Below, piece after piece: positions 1 through 8,119 of a DNA stretch of 64,000 nucleotides (its first letter is position 1; the number at the start of each line of letters is the position of its first letter). Source of the DNA: UBA8079 sp049601915 (lineage in GTDB: Bacteria; Pseudomonadota; Alphaproteobacteria; UBA6615); NCBI GenBank assembly GCA_049601915.1, contig JBMYRB010000006.1, forward strand, positions 62,001 to 126,000, given 5' to 3'. The notes under the pieces were generated by a model. That model worked only from the letters and a program-made list of their open reading frames with translations, was not told the origin of the DNA and ran no database searches. The position numbers and the translations under genes were made by a program.

Positions 1-1
1 G

Positions 2-622
2 GGTGTCGCGCATATTCACGGCTACCCGGTGGGCATCATCGCCAATAATGGCGTCCTGTTTTCGGAATCGGCCCAGAAGGGCGCGCACTTCATCGAGCTG
101 TGCAGCCAGCGCGGCATTCCGCTGGTCTTCTTGCAGAATATCTCCGGCTTCATGGTCGGGCAGAAATACGAGGCCAGTGGCATCGCCAAGAACGGTGCGA
201 AGATGGTCATGGCTGTCGCCTGCGCCAACGTGCCGAAGTTCACCGTCATCATCGGCGGCAGCTTCGGGGCCGGCAACTATGGCATGTGCGGGCGCGCCTA
301 TAGCCCGCGGTTCCTGTGGATGTGGCCGAACGCGCGCATCTCGGTGATGGGTGGCCCCCAGGCGGCCAATGTGCTGGCCCAGGTGACCCGCGATAACATC
401 GAGGACCGTGGCGAGACATGGGCCGACGAGGAGGAGGCGGCCTTCAAGCGTCCGATTGAGGAGCAGTATGAGACCCAGGGTCATCCCTACTACGCCAGCG
501 CACGGCTATGGGACGACGGGATCATCGACCCCGCAGACACGCGCCGGGTGCTCGGGTTAGGACTCTCGGCGGCATTGAACGCACCGATCGAGGAAACGCG
601 CTTCGGCGTGTTCAGGATGTAG
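2..622 (+). CDS. liuB: Methylcrotonyl-CoA carboxylase beta chain, 3' part only
   Basis: C-terminal 206 residues of the carboxyltransferase subunit of 3-methylcrotonyl-CoA carboxylase; the 5' part lies off the left edge. The subunit moves the carboxyl group from biotin on the alpha chain to 3-methylcrotonyl-CoA in leucine breakdown. The acyl-CoA carboxyltransferase fold shows in the stretch GGSFGAGNYGMCGRAY followed by PNARISVMGGPQAANVL, both typical of the MCC beta C-terminal half. The stop is two bases before the liuC start, and the matching alpha chain is three genes on, which separates it from propionyl-CoA carboxylase beta. The family identity is clear; the acyl-CoA specificity is inferred from the operon. 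Confidence 0.93.
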   Translation, partial: GVAHIHGYPVGIIANNGVLFSESAQKGAHFIELCSQRGIPLVFLQNISGFMVGQKYEASGIAKNGAKMVMAVACANVPKFTVIIGGSFGAGNYGMCGRAYSPRFLWMWPNARISVMGGPQAANVLAQVTRDNIEDRGETWADEEEAAFKRPIEEQYETQGHPYYASARLWDDGIIDPADTRRVLGLGLSAALNAPIEETRFGVFRM

Positions 623-624
623 CG

Positions 625-1422
625 ATGAGCGACGACGCAATTAGTCTGAAAGTGGCCGGCGGGGTCGGCCGGATCACCATGGCGCGCCCCGAGAAACACA
701 ACGCGTTCGACGACGGGTTGATTGCCGATCTGTCGGCGGCGTTCGAAGCCGCCGGGCGCGACGAGGCGGTGCGGGTGGTCGTGCTGGAGGGCGAGGGCAA
801 GAGCTTCTCCGCCGGCGCCGATCTGGGCTGGATGCAGCGTATGGCGGACTATTCCGACGCCGAAAATCTTGAAGACGCGCGCAAGCTGGCGCACATGGTT
901 CGGGTTCTGAACGAATTGCCGCGGCCGACCATCGCCCGAGTTCAGGGTGCCGCGTTCGGCGGCGGGGTTGGGCTGGTGGCGGCCTGCGATATCACGCTGG
1001 CCTCCCAGGCCGCGAGTTTCTGTCTGTCGGAGGCGCGGCTAGGCCTGATTCCGTCGGTCATCAGCCCCTATGTGGTCGAGGCGATCGGCGCGCGGGCGGC
1101 ACGGCGATATTTCCAGACTGCCGAGCGGTTCGATGCGGAAACGGCCCTCGGACTCGGCCTCGTGCAAGAGGTGGTTCCCCGGGAGCGGCTGGACGGGCGG
1201 CTGGACGAACTGATCGGTATCCTGCTCGACAACGGGCCGGCAGCGATGGCGGCGTCCAAGGATCTGATCCGCCGGGTCGCGTCGGGCCCCGTCGATGACG
1301 CGATGGTGGAGGATACCGCGCAGCGGATTGCCGATATCCGCGCGACCGACGAAGGACGCGAAGGTGTGCAAGCCTTCCTGGAAAAACGGAGACCAATTTG
1401 GCAGACGACGACAAAAGCGTAA
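625..1422 (+). CDS. liuC: Methylglutaconyl-CoA hydratase (crotonase family)
   Basis: A 265-residue enoyl-CoA hydratase/isomerase, expected to hydrate 3-methylglutaconyl-CoA to HMG-CoA between the MCC and HMG-CoA lyase steps. Crotonase features visible: an oxyanion-hole strand SFSAGADL (residues 60-67), a second one GAAFGGGVGL (108-117), and the acidic residue of LSEARLG (about E136). The position of the first crotonase glutamate (after GGGV) is glycine; from memory this is usual for bacterial LiuC and not a defect. The frame is open further upstream to about 508, but the ATG at 625, two bases after the liuB stop, fits the family length. The 3' end overlaps the next gene by 25 bases. Confidence 0.9.
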   Translation: MSDDAISLKVAGGVGRITMARPEKHNAFDDGLIADLSAAFEAAGRDEAVRVVVLEGEGKSFSAGADLGWMQRMADYSDAENLEDARKLAHMVRVLNELPRPTIARVQGAAFGGGVGLVAACDITLASQAASFCLSEARLGLIPSVISPYVVEAIGARAARRYFQTAERFDAETALGLGLVQEVVPRERLDGRLDELIGILLDNGPAAMAASKDLIRRVASGPVDDAMVEDTAQRIADIRATDEGREGVQAFLEKRRPIWQTTTKA

Positions 1423-1754
1423 GTGTCGGCATCAGTCATAAGGGCTGGCTGGGGGCGGTCGGGTTTTCCGCCCTTATCGTGTTGCTGGTCGCGGTGGGGG
1501 TCACCGATTTCTTCGGCCTGCTGACCGTCATTGTCGAGGGCGCGCGGTCCGCGATCAGCTTTTCTGATGGCCTGTATTTCTCGCTCATCACCATGTCTGC
1601 CGTCGGTTACGGCGACATGATGTCGGCAGGCGAGGCGGTGCGGGTCGTTACGGCGATCGAGGTGATGCTCGGTATCCTGCTATTCCTGTTCGGGTTCGCC
1701 GAAATCATGCGCTACGTCCGCGAAGCGGACGGTAAATCCGGAGCCGATGAATGA
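1398..1754 (+). CDS. Two-transmembrane potassium-channel-like protein
   Basis: A 118-residue protein with the pore layout of a KcsA-type channel: a hydrophobic helix at about 17-45, a pore helix leading to SAVGYGD (67-73), and a second helix at about 82-104. Ion_trans_2 proteins have T-V-G-Y-G as the selectivity filter; here the threonine is alanine (A68), which would remove the side-chain hydroxyl of the innermost K+ site. There is no cytoplasmic RCK/TrkA domain, only a short charged tail. The start is TTG inside the end of liuC, and the stop overlaps the liuD start (ATGA), so it is translationally coupled in the liu operon. Family assignment is good; a role in leucine catabolism is unproven, and it could be a passenger. 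Confidence 0.8.
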   Translation: MADDDKSVSVGISHKGWLGAVGFSALIVLLVAVGVTDFFGLLTVIVEGARSAISFSDGLYFSLITMSAVGYGDMMSAGEAVRVVTAIEVMLGILLFLFGFAEIMRYVREADGKSGADE

Positions 1755-3730
1755 TCGAACGTCTGCTGATCGCTAACCGCGGAGAAATCGCGGTCCGCGT
1801 GGCGCGCACAGCCCAGCGCATGGGTATCCACGTGATCGCGATCTATTCCGACACCGATGCGGCAGCGATGCATGTGGCTGTGGCCGATGAGGCGGTGCGG
1901 GTCGGTCCGGACGCGGCGGCCGAGAGTTATCTGAATATCGACGCGGTGATCGATGCTGCACGGGAGACACGGGCCGACGCGATCCACCCGGGCTATGGTT
2001 TTCTGTCGGAGAATGCAGACTTCGCGGATGCCTGTTTGGCGGCGGGAATTCGCCTGGTCGGGCCGAGTGCCGCGGCGATGCGCGCGATGGGAGACAAGGC
2101 CGCGTCGAAAGAGGTGATGTCGCAGGCGGATGTTCCGTTGGTGCCGGGCTATCACGGCGCAGACCAGGATCCGGCGGTGCTGGCGACACAGGCGGCGGAA
2201 ATCGGCTATCCGGTGTTGATCAAGGCGTCCGCAGGTGGCGGCGGTCGGGGCATGCGGATTGTCGAGACCGCGGAGGCATTCAACGAGGCCCTTGCTGCCG
2301 CCCAGCGCGAGGCGCGCGGGGCGTTCGGTAATGATCGGGTGCTGATCGAGAAGTACCTGACCATTCCCCGTCACATCGAGGTCCAGGTCTTCGGCGACGA
2401 CCATGGCAATGTGGTGCACCTGTTCGAACGCGATTGCTCCCTTCAGCGCCGCTACCAGAAGGTCGTGGAAGAGGCCCCCGCGCCGGGCATGACGGAGGCG
2501 CGCCGCACGGAAATCGGCGCGGCGGCCGTCGCGGCGGCGAAGGCGATCGATTATTCGGGTGCGGGTACGGTGGAGTTCATTGTCGATGCCACCACGGACG
2601 GTGCCAATGGGCCGTTCTACTTCATGGAAATGAATACACGCCTTCAGGTTGAGCATCCGGTCACCGAGTTCGTCACCGGGCTGGATCTCGTCGAATGGCA
2701 GCTGCATGTCGCCAACGGCGAAACCCTTCCGTTGGCGCAGTCGGATATCAAGCTCAACGGCCATGCGATCGAAGCTCGACTCTACGCGGAAGACCCCGAC
2801 CGCGATTTTCTGCCGGCACCCGGTCATGTGGTCGCGTTCGAGGTGCCGGCGATGGGTTCATCGATGCGCGTCGACACCGGGGTGCGCTCGGGAGACGATA
2901 TCGCCGTTTCCTATGACCCGATGATCGCCAAGGTGATCGCCCATGGCCTAGACCGTGATGGCGCGATCGCGGCGCTCGATGAATTGCTGGCCGACCTCGT
3001 TTGTGTGGGGCCGGTGACCAACCAGGCTTTCCTGCGGCGGGCCGTCACGCATCCTGAATTTGTTGGCGGCGCGGTGGACACGGGCTTCATCGAAAGGCAT
3101 CGCGAGATACTCATTCCGGGACGTGACGGCGTACCCGATGGTGCGCTCGCGTCTGTTGTGGCCTGTCTGTTGGCGCAGCGCGGGCAAGACGCGAGGGAAC
3201 GGGCCAGCGCACGCGGCGAAGCGAATTCGCCCTGGGCCGCGTCGGACAACTGGCGCGCGAACCTCCTGAACGTTGAAATTCTGCGGTTTCGTGACGGAGA
3301 TAACGAGATGTCTGTTCGCGTGGTCCATGAACTGGACCGGGTCTTTCTGACGTCACCCGAAGGCCATGCCGTCGATCTGGATACCGGCTGTGACGGCTGG
3401 ACCGCGTATGGGGCAGGCGGCGTTTTCTTTGCCGTCTCGGGCGGCACCCAAATTCGCCTGGAGCGTATTGTCGCCGTCGACAAGGCATCGGAGCGCGCGG
3501 GCGCATACGGCGGGTTGAACGCACCGATGCCGGGCAAGGTATCCCGCGTGATGGTTGCGCCGGACGAGGTGGTGAGCCGCGGGCAGACCCTGATGGTACT
3601 TGAAGCGATGAAAATGGAGCATGCGATTACCGCGCCGGGGGAAGGCAGAGTAGCGTCGGTATACTTCGCCGAGGGGGATCAGGTGGCCGAAGGCGCCGAA
3701 TTGTTGCAACTCGAATCCGTGGAAGACTGA
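1751..3730 (+). CDS. liuD: Methylcrotonyl-CoA carboxylase alpha chain (biotin carboxylase + biotinyl domain)
   Basis: A 659-residue alpha subunit. The N-terminal biotin carboxylase part has LIANRGEIAVRVART (7-21), the ATP-grasp loop KASAGGGGRGMRIV, and the EMNTRLQVEHPVTE motif. The C-terminal biotinyl domain carries EAMKMEH with the biotinylated lysine at about residue 621. It uses ATP and bicarbonate to carboxylate its own biotin, then hands the carboxyl to the beta chain. The size and the single-chain layout match MCC or propionyl-CoA carboxylase alpha; flanking liuB, liuC and liuE point to MCC. The start codon overlaps the channel gene stop, and the stop is one base before liuE. Confidence 0.92.
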   Translation: MIERLLIANRGEIAVRVARTAQRMGIHVIAIYSDTDAAAMHVAVADEAVRVGPDAAAESYLNIDAVIDAARETRADAIHPGYGFLSENADFADACLAAGIRLVGPSAAAMRAMGDKAASKEVMSQADVPLVPGYHGADQDPAVLATQAAEIGYPVLIKASAGGGGRGMRIVETAEAFNEALAAAQREARGAFGNDRVLIEKYLTIPRHIEVQVFGDDHGNVVHLFERDCSLQRRYQKVVEEAPAPGMTEARRTEIGAAAVAAAKAIDYSGAGTVEFIVDATTDGANGPFYFMEMNTRLQVEHPVTEFVTGLDLVEWQLHVANGETLPLAQSDIKLNGHAIEARLYAEDPDRDFLPAPGHVVAFEVPAMGSSMRVDTGVRSGDDIAVSYDPMIAKVIAHGLDRDGAIAALDELLADLVCVGPVTNQAFLRRAVTHPEFVGGAVDTGFIERHREILIPGRDGVPDGALASVVACLLAQRGQDARERASARGEANSPWAASDNWRANLLNVEILRFRDGDNEMSVRVVHELDRVFLTSPEGHAVDLDTGCDGWTAYGAGGVFFAVSGGTQIRLERIVAVDKASERAGAYGGLNAPMPGKVSRVMVAPDEVVSRGQTLMVLEAMKMEHAITAPGEGRVASVYFAEGDQVAEGAELLQLESVED

Positions 3731-3731
3731 G

Positions 3732-4634
3732 ATGGCACGACCGGACAAGGTGGAGATCGTCGATGTGGGGCCGCGCGACGGCCTGCAGGCGGAGCCGGGC
3801 ATGGTTTCGACGGCCGACAAGATCGCGCTGATCGACAGGTTGTCCGAAGCCGGGGTGCCGTCGGTGGAGGCGGGCGCGTTCGTGTCGCCGAAATGGGTAC
3901 CGCAGATGGCCGATGCGGCCGAAGTTCTCTCCGGCATCTGTCGGCGGCCGGGGACGCGCTACCCGGTGCTCGTGCCTAACATGCGGGGCCTCGAGGGTGC
4001 GTCGGCGGCCGGGGTCGAGGAGATCGCGATTTTCGGTGCCGCCTCCGAGGCGTTTTCCCAGAAGAACATCAACTGTTCGATCGATGAGAGCCTAGAACGC
4101 TTTCGGCCCGTGGCGGCCGCAGCACTGGCCAGTGGCATGAAGGTGCGCGGCTATATCTCCTGCGTTCTCGGCTGCCCCTATGAAGGTGATGTAGCGATCG
4201 AGGCCGTGGTACGTGTCGCGCGCGAGCTGGATGCCATGTCGTGTTACGAGATCAGCCTGGGCGACACGATCGGGGTGGGCACCCCAGCGCGCGCGCGGGC
4301 GATGGTGGAGGCGGTCGCCGAAGTGGTGCCCGTAGAGCGGCTAGCCTTGCATTTCCACGACACTTACGGCCAAGCGCTCGCAAACATATTGTCCTGCCTT
4401 GACGCGGGTGTCGCGACCCTGGACACCGCCGTCGCCGGCCTAGGGGGATGCCCCTATGCGCCGGGTGCCTCGGGCAATGTGGCGACGGAGGACGTGGTCT
4501 ACATGCTGGACGGGATAGGAATCGAGACCGGTGTCGATATGGCGAAGCTGGTTGATGCAGGCCAGTTCATCTGTGATGTCCTGGGCCGAGCCCCAACGTC
4601 GAAGGCAGCGCAGGCCATTCGCGCCCATGTCTGA
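3732..4634 (+). CDS. liuE: Hydroxymethylglutaryl-CoA lyase
   Basis: A 300-residue DRE-TIM metallolyase that cleaves HMG-CoA to acetoacetate and acetyl-CoA, the last step of leucine degradation. Visible signatures: DVGPRDGLQ near the N-terminus with the catalytic Arg15 and metal ligand Asp16, the metal-binding HFHDTYGQ, and the glycine-rich loop GGCPYAPGASGN with the active-site cysteine at about 240. Full length for the family. It closes the liu operon; the next gene is 115 bases away behind an inverted repeat. Confidence 0.93.
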   Translation: MARPDKVEIVDVGPRDGLQAEPGMVSTADKIALIDRLSEAGVPSVEAGAFVSPKWVPQMADAAEVLSGICRRPGTRYPVLVPNMRGLEGASAAGVEEIAIFGAASEAFSQKNINCSIDESLERFRPVAAAALASGMKVRGYISCVLGCPYEGDVAIEAVVRVARELDAMSCYEISLGDTIGVGTPARARAMVEAVAEVVPVERLALHFHDTYGQALANILSCLDAGVATLDTAVAGLGGCPYAPGASGNVATEDVVYMLDGIGIETGVDMAKLVDAGQFICDVLGRAPTSKAAQAIRAHV

Positions 4635-4692
4635 GACAGGGCCCCAAAGGCGATCTAAACCTTTCGGTAACCACTGAGTATTAGGCTGATAC

Positions 4693-4714
4693 CGCAACGG
4701 TTATCACCGTTGCG
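4693..4714 (+). terminator. Inverted repeat after the liu operon
   Basis: CGCAACGG, a 6-base loop TTATCA, then CCGTTGCG: a perfect 8-bp stem in the gap between liuE and the receiver gene. There is no T-run after it, so it may be a weak or Rho-assisted terminator, or a structure in the leader of the following gene. Confidence 0.35.
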
Positions 4715-4749
4715 TGTGTGCTTCCGACGAGGTTTCAGAGGAAAATCGT

Positions 4750-5334
4750 GTGAGCTATCAGCTCGAAGGCCTGTGCATTCTGATTATCGACGACAATGCC
4801 CATATCCGGCAGTTGTTGCGGACGATCCTGTATGTGATCGGAATCCACGCGATCGATGTGGCAGAGGATGGCGTCACGGGCTTTGATTTATTCTGCCGGC
4901 TGGAATATGACCTCGTTTTTACCGATTATGAGATTGAGCCGATCAGCGGTCTCGATCTGGTCGATATGATCCGGACATCGCACAAGAGCCCCAACCCCTA
5001 TGTTCCGATCATCATGATCTCGTCCTATTCGGACGGGGATCGTGTGCAAAATGCGCGCGACCGCGGGGTGACCGAGTTCTTGGTGAAGCCGTTTACGGTC
5101 GATGTTCTGATGTCGTGGCTGGAATCGGTGATCGAGGAACCGCGGCCGTTCGTGCGGACCGACACCTATTTCTGTCTGGGCCGGCGCCGCAAAGAGGATG
5201 CAAAGTATTCGGGGCCTGAACGACGGACCACGGAGCTGGAAAAGTTCGATGTTTCGGTGCGCGACCTTTCCAAGCAGCAGCGCGAAGCTCTTCAGGCAAG
5301 CCAGGCCAGCGCCCGCAAGATCGCCAGCGACTAA
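4750..5334 (+). CDS. Stand-alone response regulator receiver protein
   Basis: A 194-residue protein with one CheY-like receiver domain (about residues 8-130) and no recognised output domain. The phosphorylation site is intact: acidic pair D14-D15, phosphoacceptor D59 in VFTDYE, switch serine S91 and lysine K113 in VKPF. The last 60 residues are charged, with a GPERR stretch and a helical Gln/Ala-rich tail, and may bind a partner. I chose GTG at 4750 because AGAGGA lies 7 bases upstream and the receiver domain starts straight after it; GTG at 4714 is also in frame. No histidine kinase is nearby; the next gene encodes an Hpt-like protein, so they may form a phosphorelay pair. Confidence 0.87.
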   Translation: MSYQLEGLCILIIDDNAHIRQLLRTILYVIGIHAIDVAEDGVTGFDLFCRLEYDLVFTDYEIEPISGLDLVDMIRTSHKSPNPYVPIIMISSYSDGDRVQNARDRGVTEFLVKPFTVDVLMSWLESVIEEPRPFVRTDTYFCLGRRRKEDAKYSGPERRTTELEKFDVSVRDLSKQQREALQASQASARKIASD

Positions 5335-5399
5335 CCTTCCTTTAACCTGCTTTCTCTATCTTGTGACGCTGCGGAATGTGTTCGCGGGATGACACGATC

Positions 5400-5899
5400 A
5401 TGGCTGATGACGGCCAGAAAAACGTTGTATATCAGCTGATAACCCCGCCCAATCTTCTCAAGGCGAAGGTTGGCAAGGGTGGGCCCGGCGGTATTGACCC
5501 CGATCTGATACGGCATGCCGAGAACGTCATTGGCTCGATGGTCGATGAGTTTTCGGACACGGTGTCTCTTGAAATTCTGCATATTATGGAACTTACCCTA
5601 GAGCTCGAAACGGACTCGGCCCAGCCCGCGGAGGTACTGAAGAACCTCCGCCGGGTCGCCCATGATTTGCGGGGCCAGGGGAGCACATTTTGCTACGACC
5701 TGATCACCGATGTCTCCGAATGTCTCTTCCGATACACCGAAGCTCTCTCGAATGCTGCGGACTAAACCCGGAAGTGCTGCGTACCCATGCGGATGCCATG
5801 CGCGCCGTCGTCAAGAATGATGTCAAAGGCGATGGCGGCGCCATCGGGGTCGATCTCGTCGCGTCGCTCGATACGCTGGTTTCACGCATGACCGGTTAA
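5400..5899 (+). pseudogene. Hpt-like phosphotransfer protein, frameshifted
   Basis: The ATG at 5400 opens a 121-residue frame ending at 5765. It contains AHDLRGQGS with His at residue 88, the pattern of a histidine phosphotransfer (Hpt) domain. The C-terminal part carries on in another frame: after the stop, reading one base back gives LNPEVLRTHADAM and then a further 30 or so residues ending at 5899, with the same base composition and charge pattern. One missing base around 5750-5762 explains it. It is either a true loss of the C-terminus, a sequencing error or, less likely, a programmed shift. The Hpt histidine lies before the break, so the truncated product might still work. Confidence 0.66.
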
Positions 5900-5958
5900 C
5901 CGCAGGCTGGCGGCCCTGGGCCGTTCACCTGTGCCTAGGCCGCTGCTATTGTGCGGCC

Positions 5959-6399
5959 ATGTCCGTTCATCTCATAAAGCTCGCTGTCGGGATTGGGTCC
6001 GTCGACCATCTGCGCGAGCGCCAGACACAACGCGTCGCCGATCGCAAGGCCGCCGGAGACGGGCCGGTTTTACGCATCCTTACTCGCAACACGCCGCGCC
6101 GTGGCGAAGAACTACTGGCGGACGACGGGTCGCTCTACTGGGTGATCAAGGGACGTATACTTGTGCGCCAGAAAATCATTGCGATCGAGCCGGCCACGGC
6201 CTCGGATGGCACGCCGCGCTGCGCAATTCACCTCGACCGCAAGCTCATCCGGGTCCATTCGAAACGCTCGCGGCCCTTCCAGGGTTGGCGTTATCTGGAG
6301 ATCGAGAATGCACCGTCGGACCTGCCGGCGGGTGCGGCAGCGGAAAAGGAACCGCCGCCGGAAATGGCCGCCGAACTGCGCGAGTTGGGCCTGATCTAG
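5959..6399 (+). CDS. DUF1489 family protein
   Basis: A 146-residue protein recognised as the alphaproteobacterial DUF1489 family: N-terminal HLIKLAVGIGSV, central RNTPRRGEELL and SLYWVIKGRILVRQKI, and HSKRSRPFQGWRYL further on. The family is conserved, cytoplasmic and without known function. Full length for the family, with no membrane segment. The stop codon overlaps, end to end, the stop of the iron permease gene on the other strand, so the two genes converge with no spacer. Confidence 0.85.
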   Translation: MSVHLIKLAVGIGSVDHLRERQTQRVADRKAAGDGPVLRILTRNTPRRGEELLADDGSLYWVIKGRILVRQKIIAIEPATASDGTPRCAIHLDRKLIRVHSKRSRPFQGWRYLEIENAPSDLPAGAAAEKEPPPEMAAELRELGLI

Positions 6400-8093
6400 G
6401 CGCCGTCCAATACGCCCGCTCGCGTGCCGGGGCGTGACTGGCGCAGCGCACGGCTCAGGATGATGACGGGCAGAATGCCGGCAATCACGATCGTCAGTGC
6501 GGACAAGGCGCTTTGTTCCAGCAGCTCGTCGGACGCGAACTGATAAACATGGGTGGCCAACGTGTCGAAGTTGAATGGTCGTAAGATGAGCGTTGCGGGT
6601 AACTCCTTCATGCTATCGACGAAAACAATTGTACCTGCGGCGATCAGGCTTCCGCGCACCAGAGGTAGGTGAATGCGCCACAGTGTGCGTCCCGGCCCGG
6701 CGCCGAGGCTGCGGGCTGCCATATCCATGGAGGGCCGGATCTTGCCGAGGCTGGCTTCGACGGCGCCGAAGCCCACTGCGAGAAAGCGCACGACATAGGC
6801 GAACACCAACGCGAAGATGGTGCCGCTTAGGATCAGCCCTGTCGACACGCCGAACATGTCGCGCGCGAAGGTGTCGATGGCATTGTCGAGGCGGGCGAAT
6901 GGTATGAGGACGCCGACTGCGAGAACCGCTCCCGGAACGGCATAACCAAGCAGCGCGATACGGGACAGCGCGCCGAACCCGCGGCCGGACAGACGCCGAC
7001 CATAGGCGAGGAAAACAGCGATCGAGACCGCGACGACGGCCGCCGCGGCCGACAGGGTCAGGCTGTTACGGGCGAAGGCGAAGAAGGCCTGGTTCCATGA
7101 CTCGTCGAAGAACACAATGGCATGGCGAAGAAGAACGCCCGCTGGAATCAGAAACCCGATAACAATCGGCAATGCGCAAACTAGGAACGCGGCAAGCTTA
7201 GGTGCACCGCGTAGCCGAATGCGTGGGGGTGACTGATAGCGCGAGGACGTGTGGTGATACTGTCGGCCTTTTCGACCGATGCGTTCCAATGTGATCAGCA
7301 GGACCACGAAGCCGAGCATGACCAGCGCGATCTGCGCTGCTCCGCCAGCATTTCCCATCCCAAGCCAGACATTGAAAACGGCGACTGTCAGCGTGTTGAC
7401 GGCGAAATAGTCGACGGTCCCGAAATCTGCCAGGGTTTCCATCATGGCGAGCGCGATGCCGACCACGATGGCAGGGCGGGCCAGCGGCAGGGCGACCGTG
7501 AGAAAGGTCTGCCAGGGCCCCCGTCCGAGTGTGCGGCTTACCTCGAGGACGCTCGAAGATTGCTCGTGAAAGGCTGCGCGGGTGAGCAGGTACACATAGG
7601 GGTAGAGCACGAAGGACATGACGAAGATCGCGCCACCCATGGAGCGGATCTCCGGGAACCAGTAGTCGCGCGATGTCTGCCAGCCGAAAACATCGCGCAG
7701 CAGTCCTTGCACCGGCCCGGCGAACTCCATGATGTCGGTGTAGACGAAAGCAACGATGTAGGCCGGAACCGCGAGCGGCAGGAGCATGGCCCATTCGAAC
7801 AGGCGACGACCGGGGAAATCGCACGTACTGACGAGCCAGGCCGATGCGGTGCCGATGAGGAATACACCTATGCCGTTTCCAACCATGAGAACGAGCGTGT
7901 TCCAGCTGTGGCGGGGCAGGACCGTCGATGCCAGATGGGGCCAGATATTCTCCGTCGGGAAGAGCGCGAGCCAGGCGATCGCACCGAGCGGGGCGGCCAC
8001 GATAAACGCGACCAGCAGGCCGCCCAGAATCCACACGCGCCCCTGATGGGGGCGCGTGTTTGACGACAGGGAGGAGAGGGTCGTCACGGACAT
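6396..8093 (-). CDS. Ferric iron ABC transporter permease (FbpB/SfuB type)
   Basis: A 565-residue inner-membrane protein made of two tandem BPD-type permease units, each with about six helices, as in FbpB/SfuB/AfuB. The coupling loops are seen as EVSRTLGRGPWQTF in the first half and MAARSLGAGPGRTL in the second. It would carry Fe3+ delivered by the binding protein encoded 26 bases upstream in the same operon. No ATP-binding subunit gene follows; the operon ends against the convergent DUF1489 gene, so the ATPase must be encoded elsewhere. Confidence 0.9.
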   Translation of the reverse strand: MSVTTLSSLSSNTRPHQGRVWILGGLLVAFIVAAPLGAIAWLALFPTENIWPHLASTVLPRHSWNTLVLMVGNGIGVFLIGTASAWLVSTCDFPGRRLFEWAMLLPLAVPAYIVAFVYTDIMEFAGPVQGLLRDVFGWQTSRDYWFPEIRSMGGAIFVMSFVLYPYVYLLTRAAFHEQSSSVLEVSRTLGRGPWQTFLTVALPLARPAIVVGIALAMMETLADFGTVDYFAVNTLTVAVFNVWLGMGNAGGAAQIALVMLGFVVLLITLERIGRKGRQYHHTSSRYQSPPRIRLRGAPKLAAFLVCALPIVIGFLIPAGVLLRHAIVFFDESWNQAFFAFARNSLTLSAAAAVVAVSIAVFLAYGRRLSGRGFGALSRIALLGYAVPGAVLAVGVLIPFARLDNAIDTFARDMFGVSTGLILSGTIFALVFAYVVRFLAVGFGAVEASLGKIRPSMDMAARSLGAGPGRTLWRIHLPLVRGSLIAAGTIVFVDSMKELPATLILRPFNFDTLATHVYQFASDELLEQSALSALTIVIAGILPVIILSRALRQSRPGTRAGVLDGA

Positions 8094-8119
8094 GGGTTTC
8101 TTCGGCCCGGTGGTTGCGG

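Noticed and set aside
1712..2827. 371-codon open frame on the minus strand
   Set aside because: Antisense to the biotin carboxylase part of liuD; Arg/His/Asp-rich without any family resemblance.
7251..8063. 270-codon plus-strand frame opposite the iron permease
   Set aside because: Antisense to a two-unit permease with clear coupling loops; the frame has no start context or domain.
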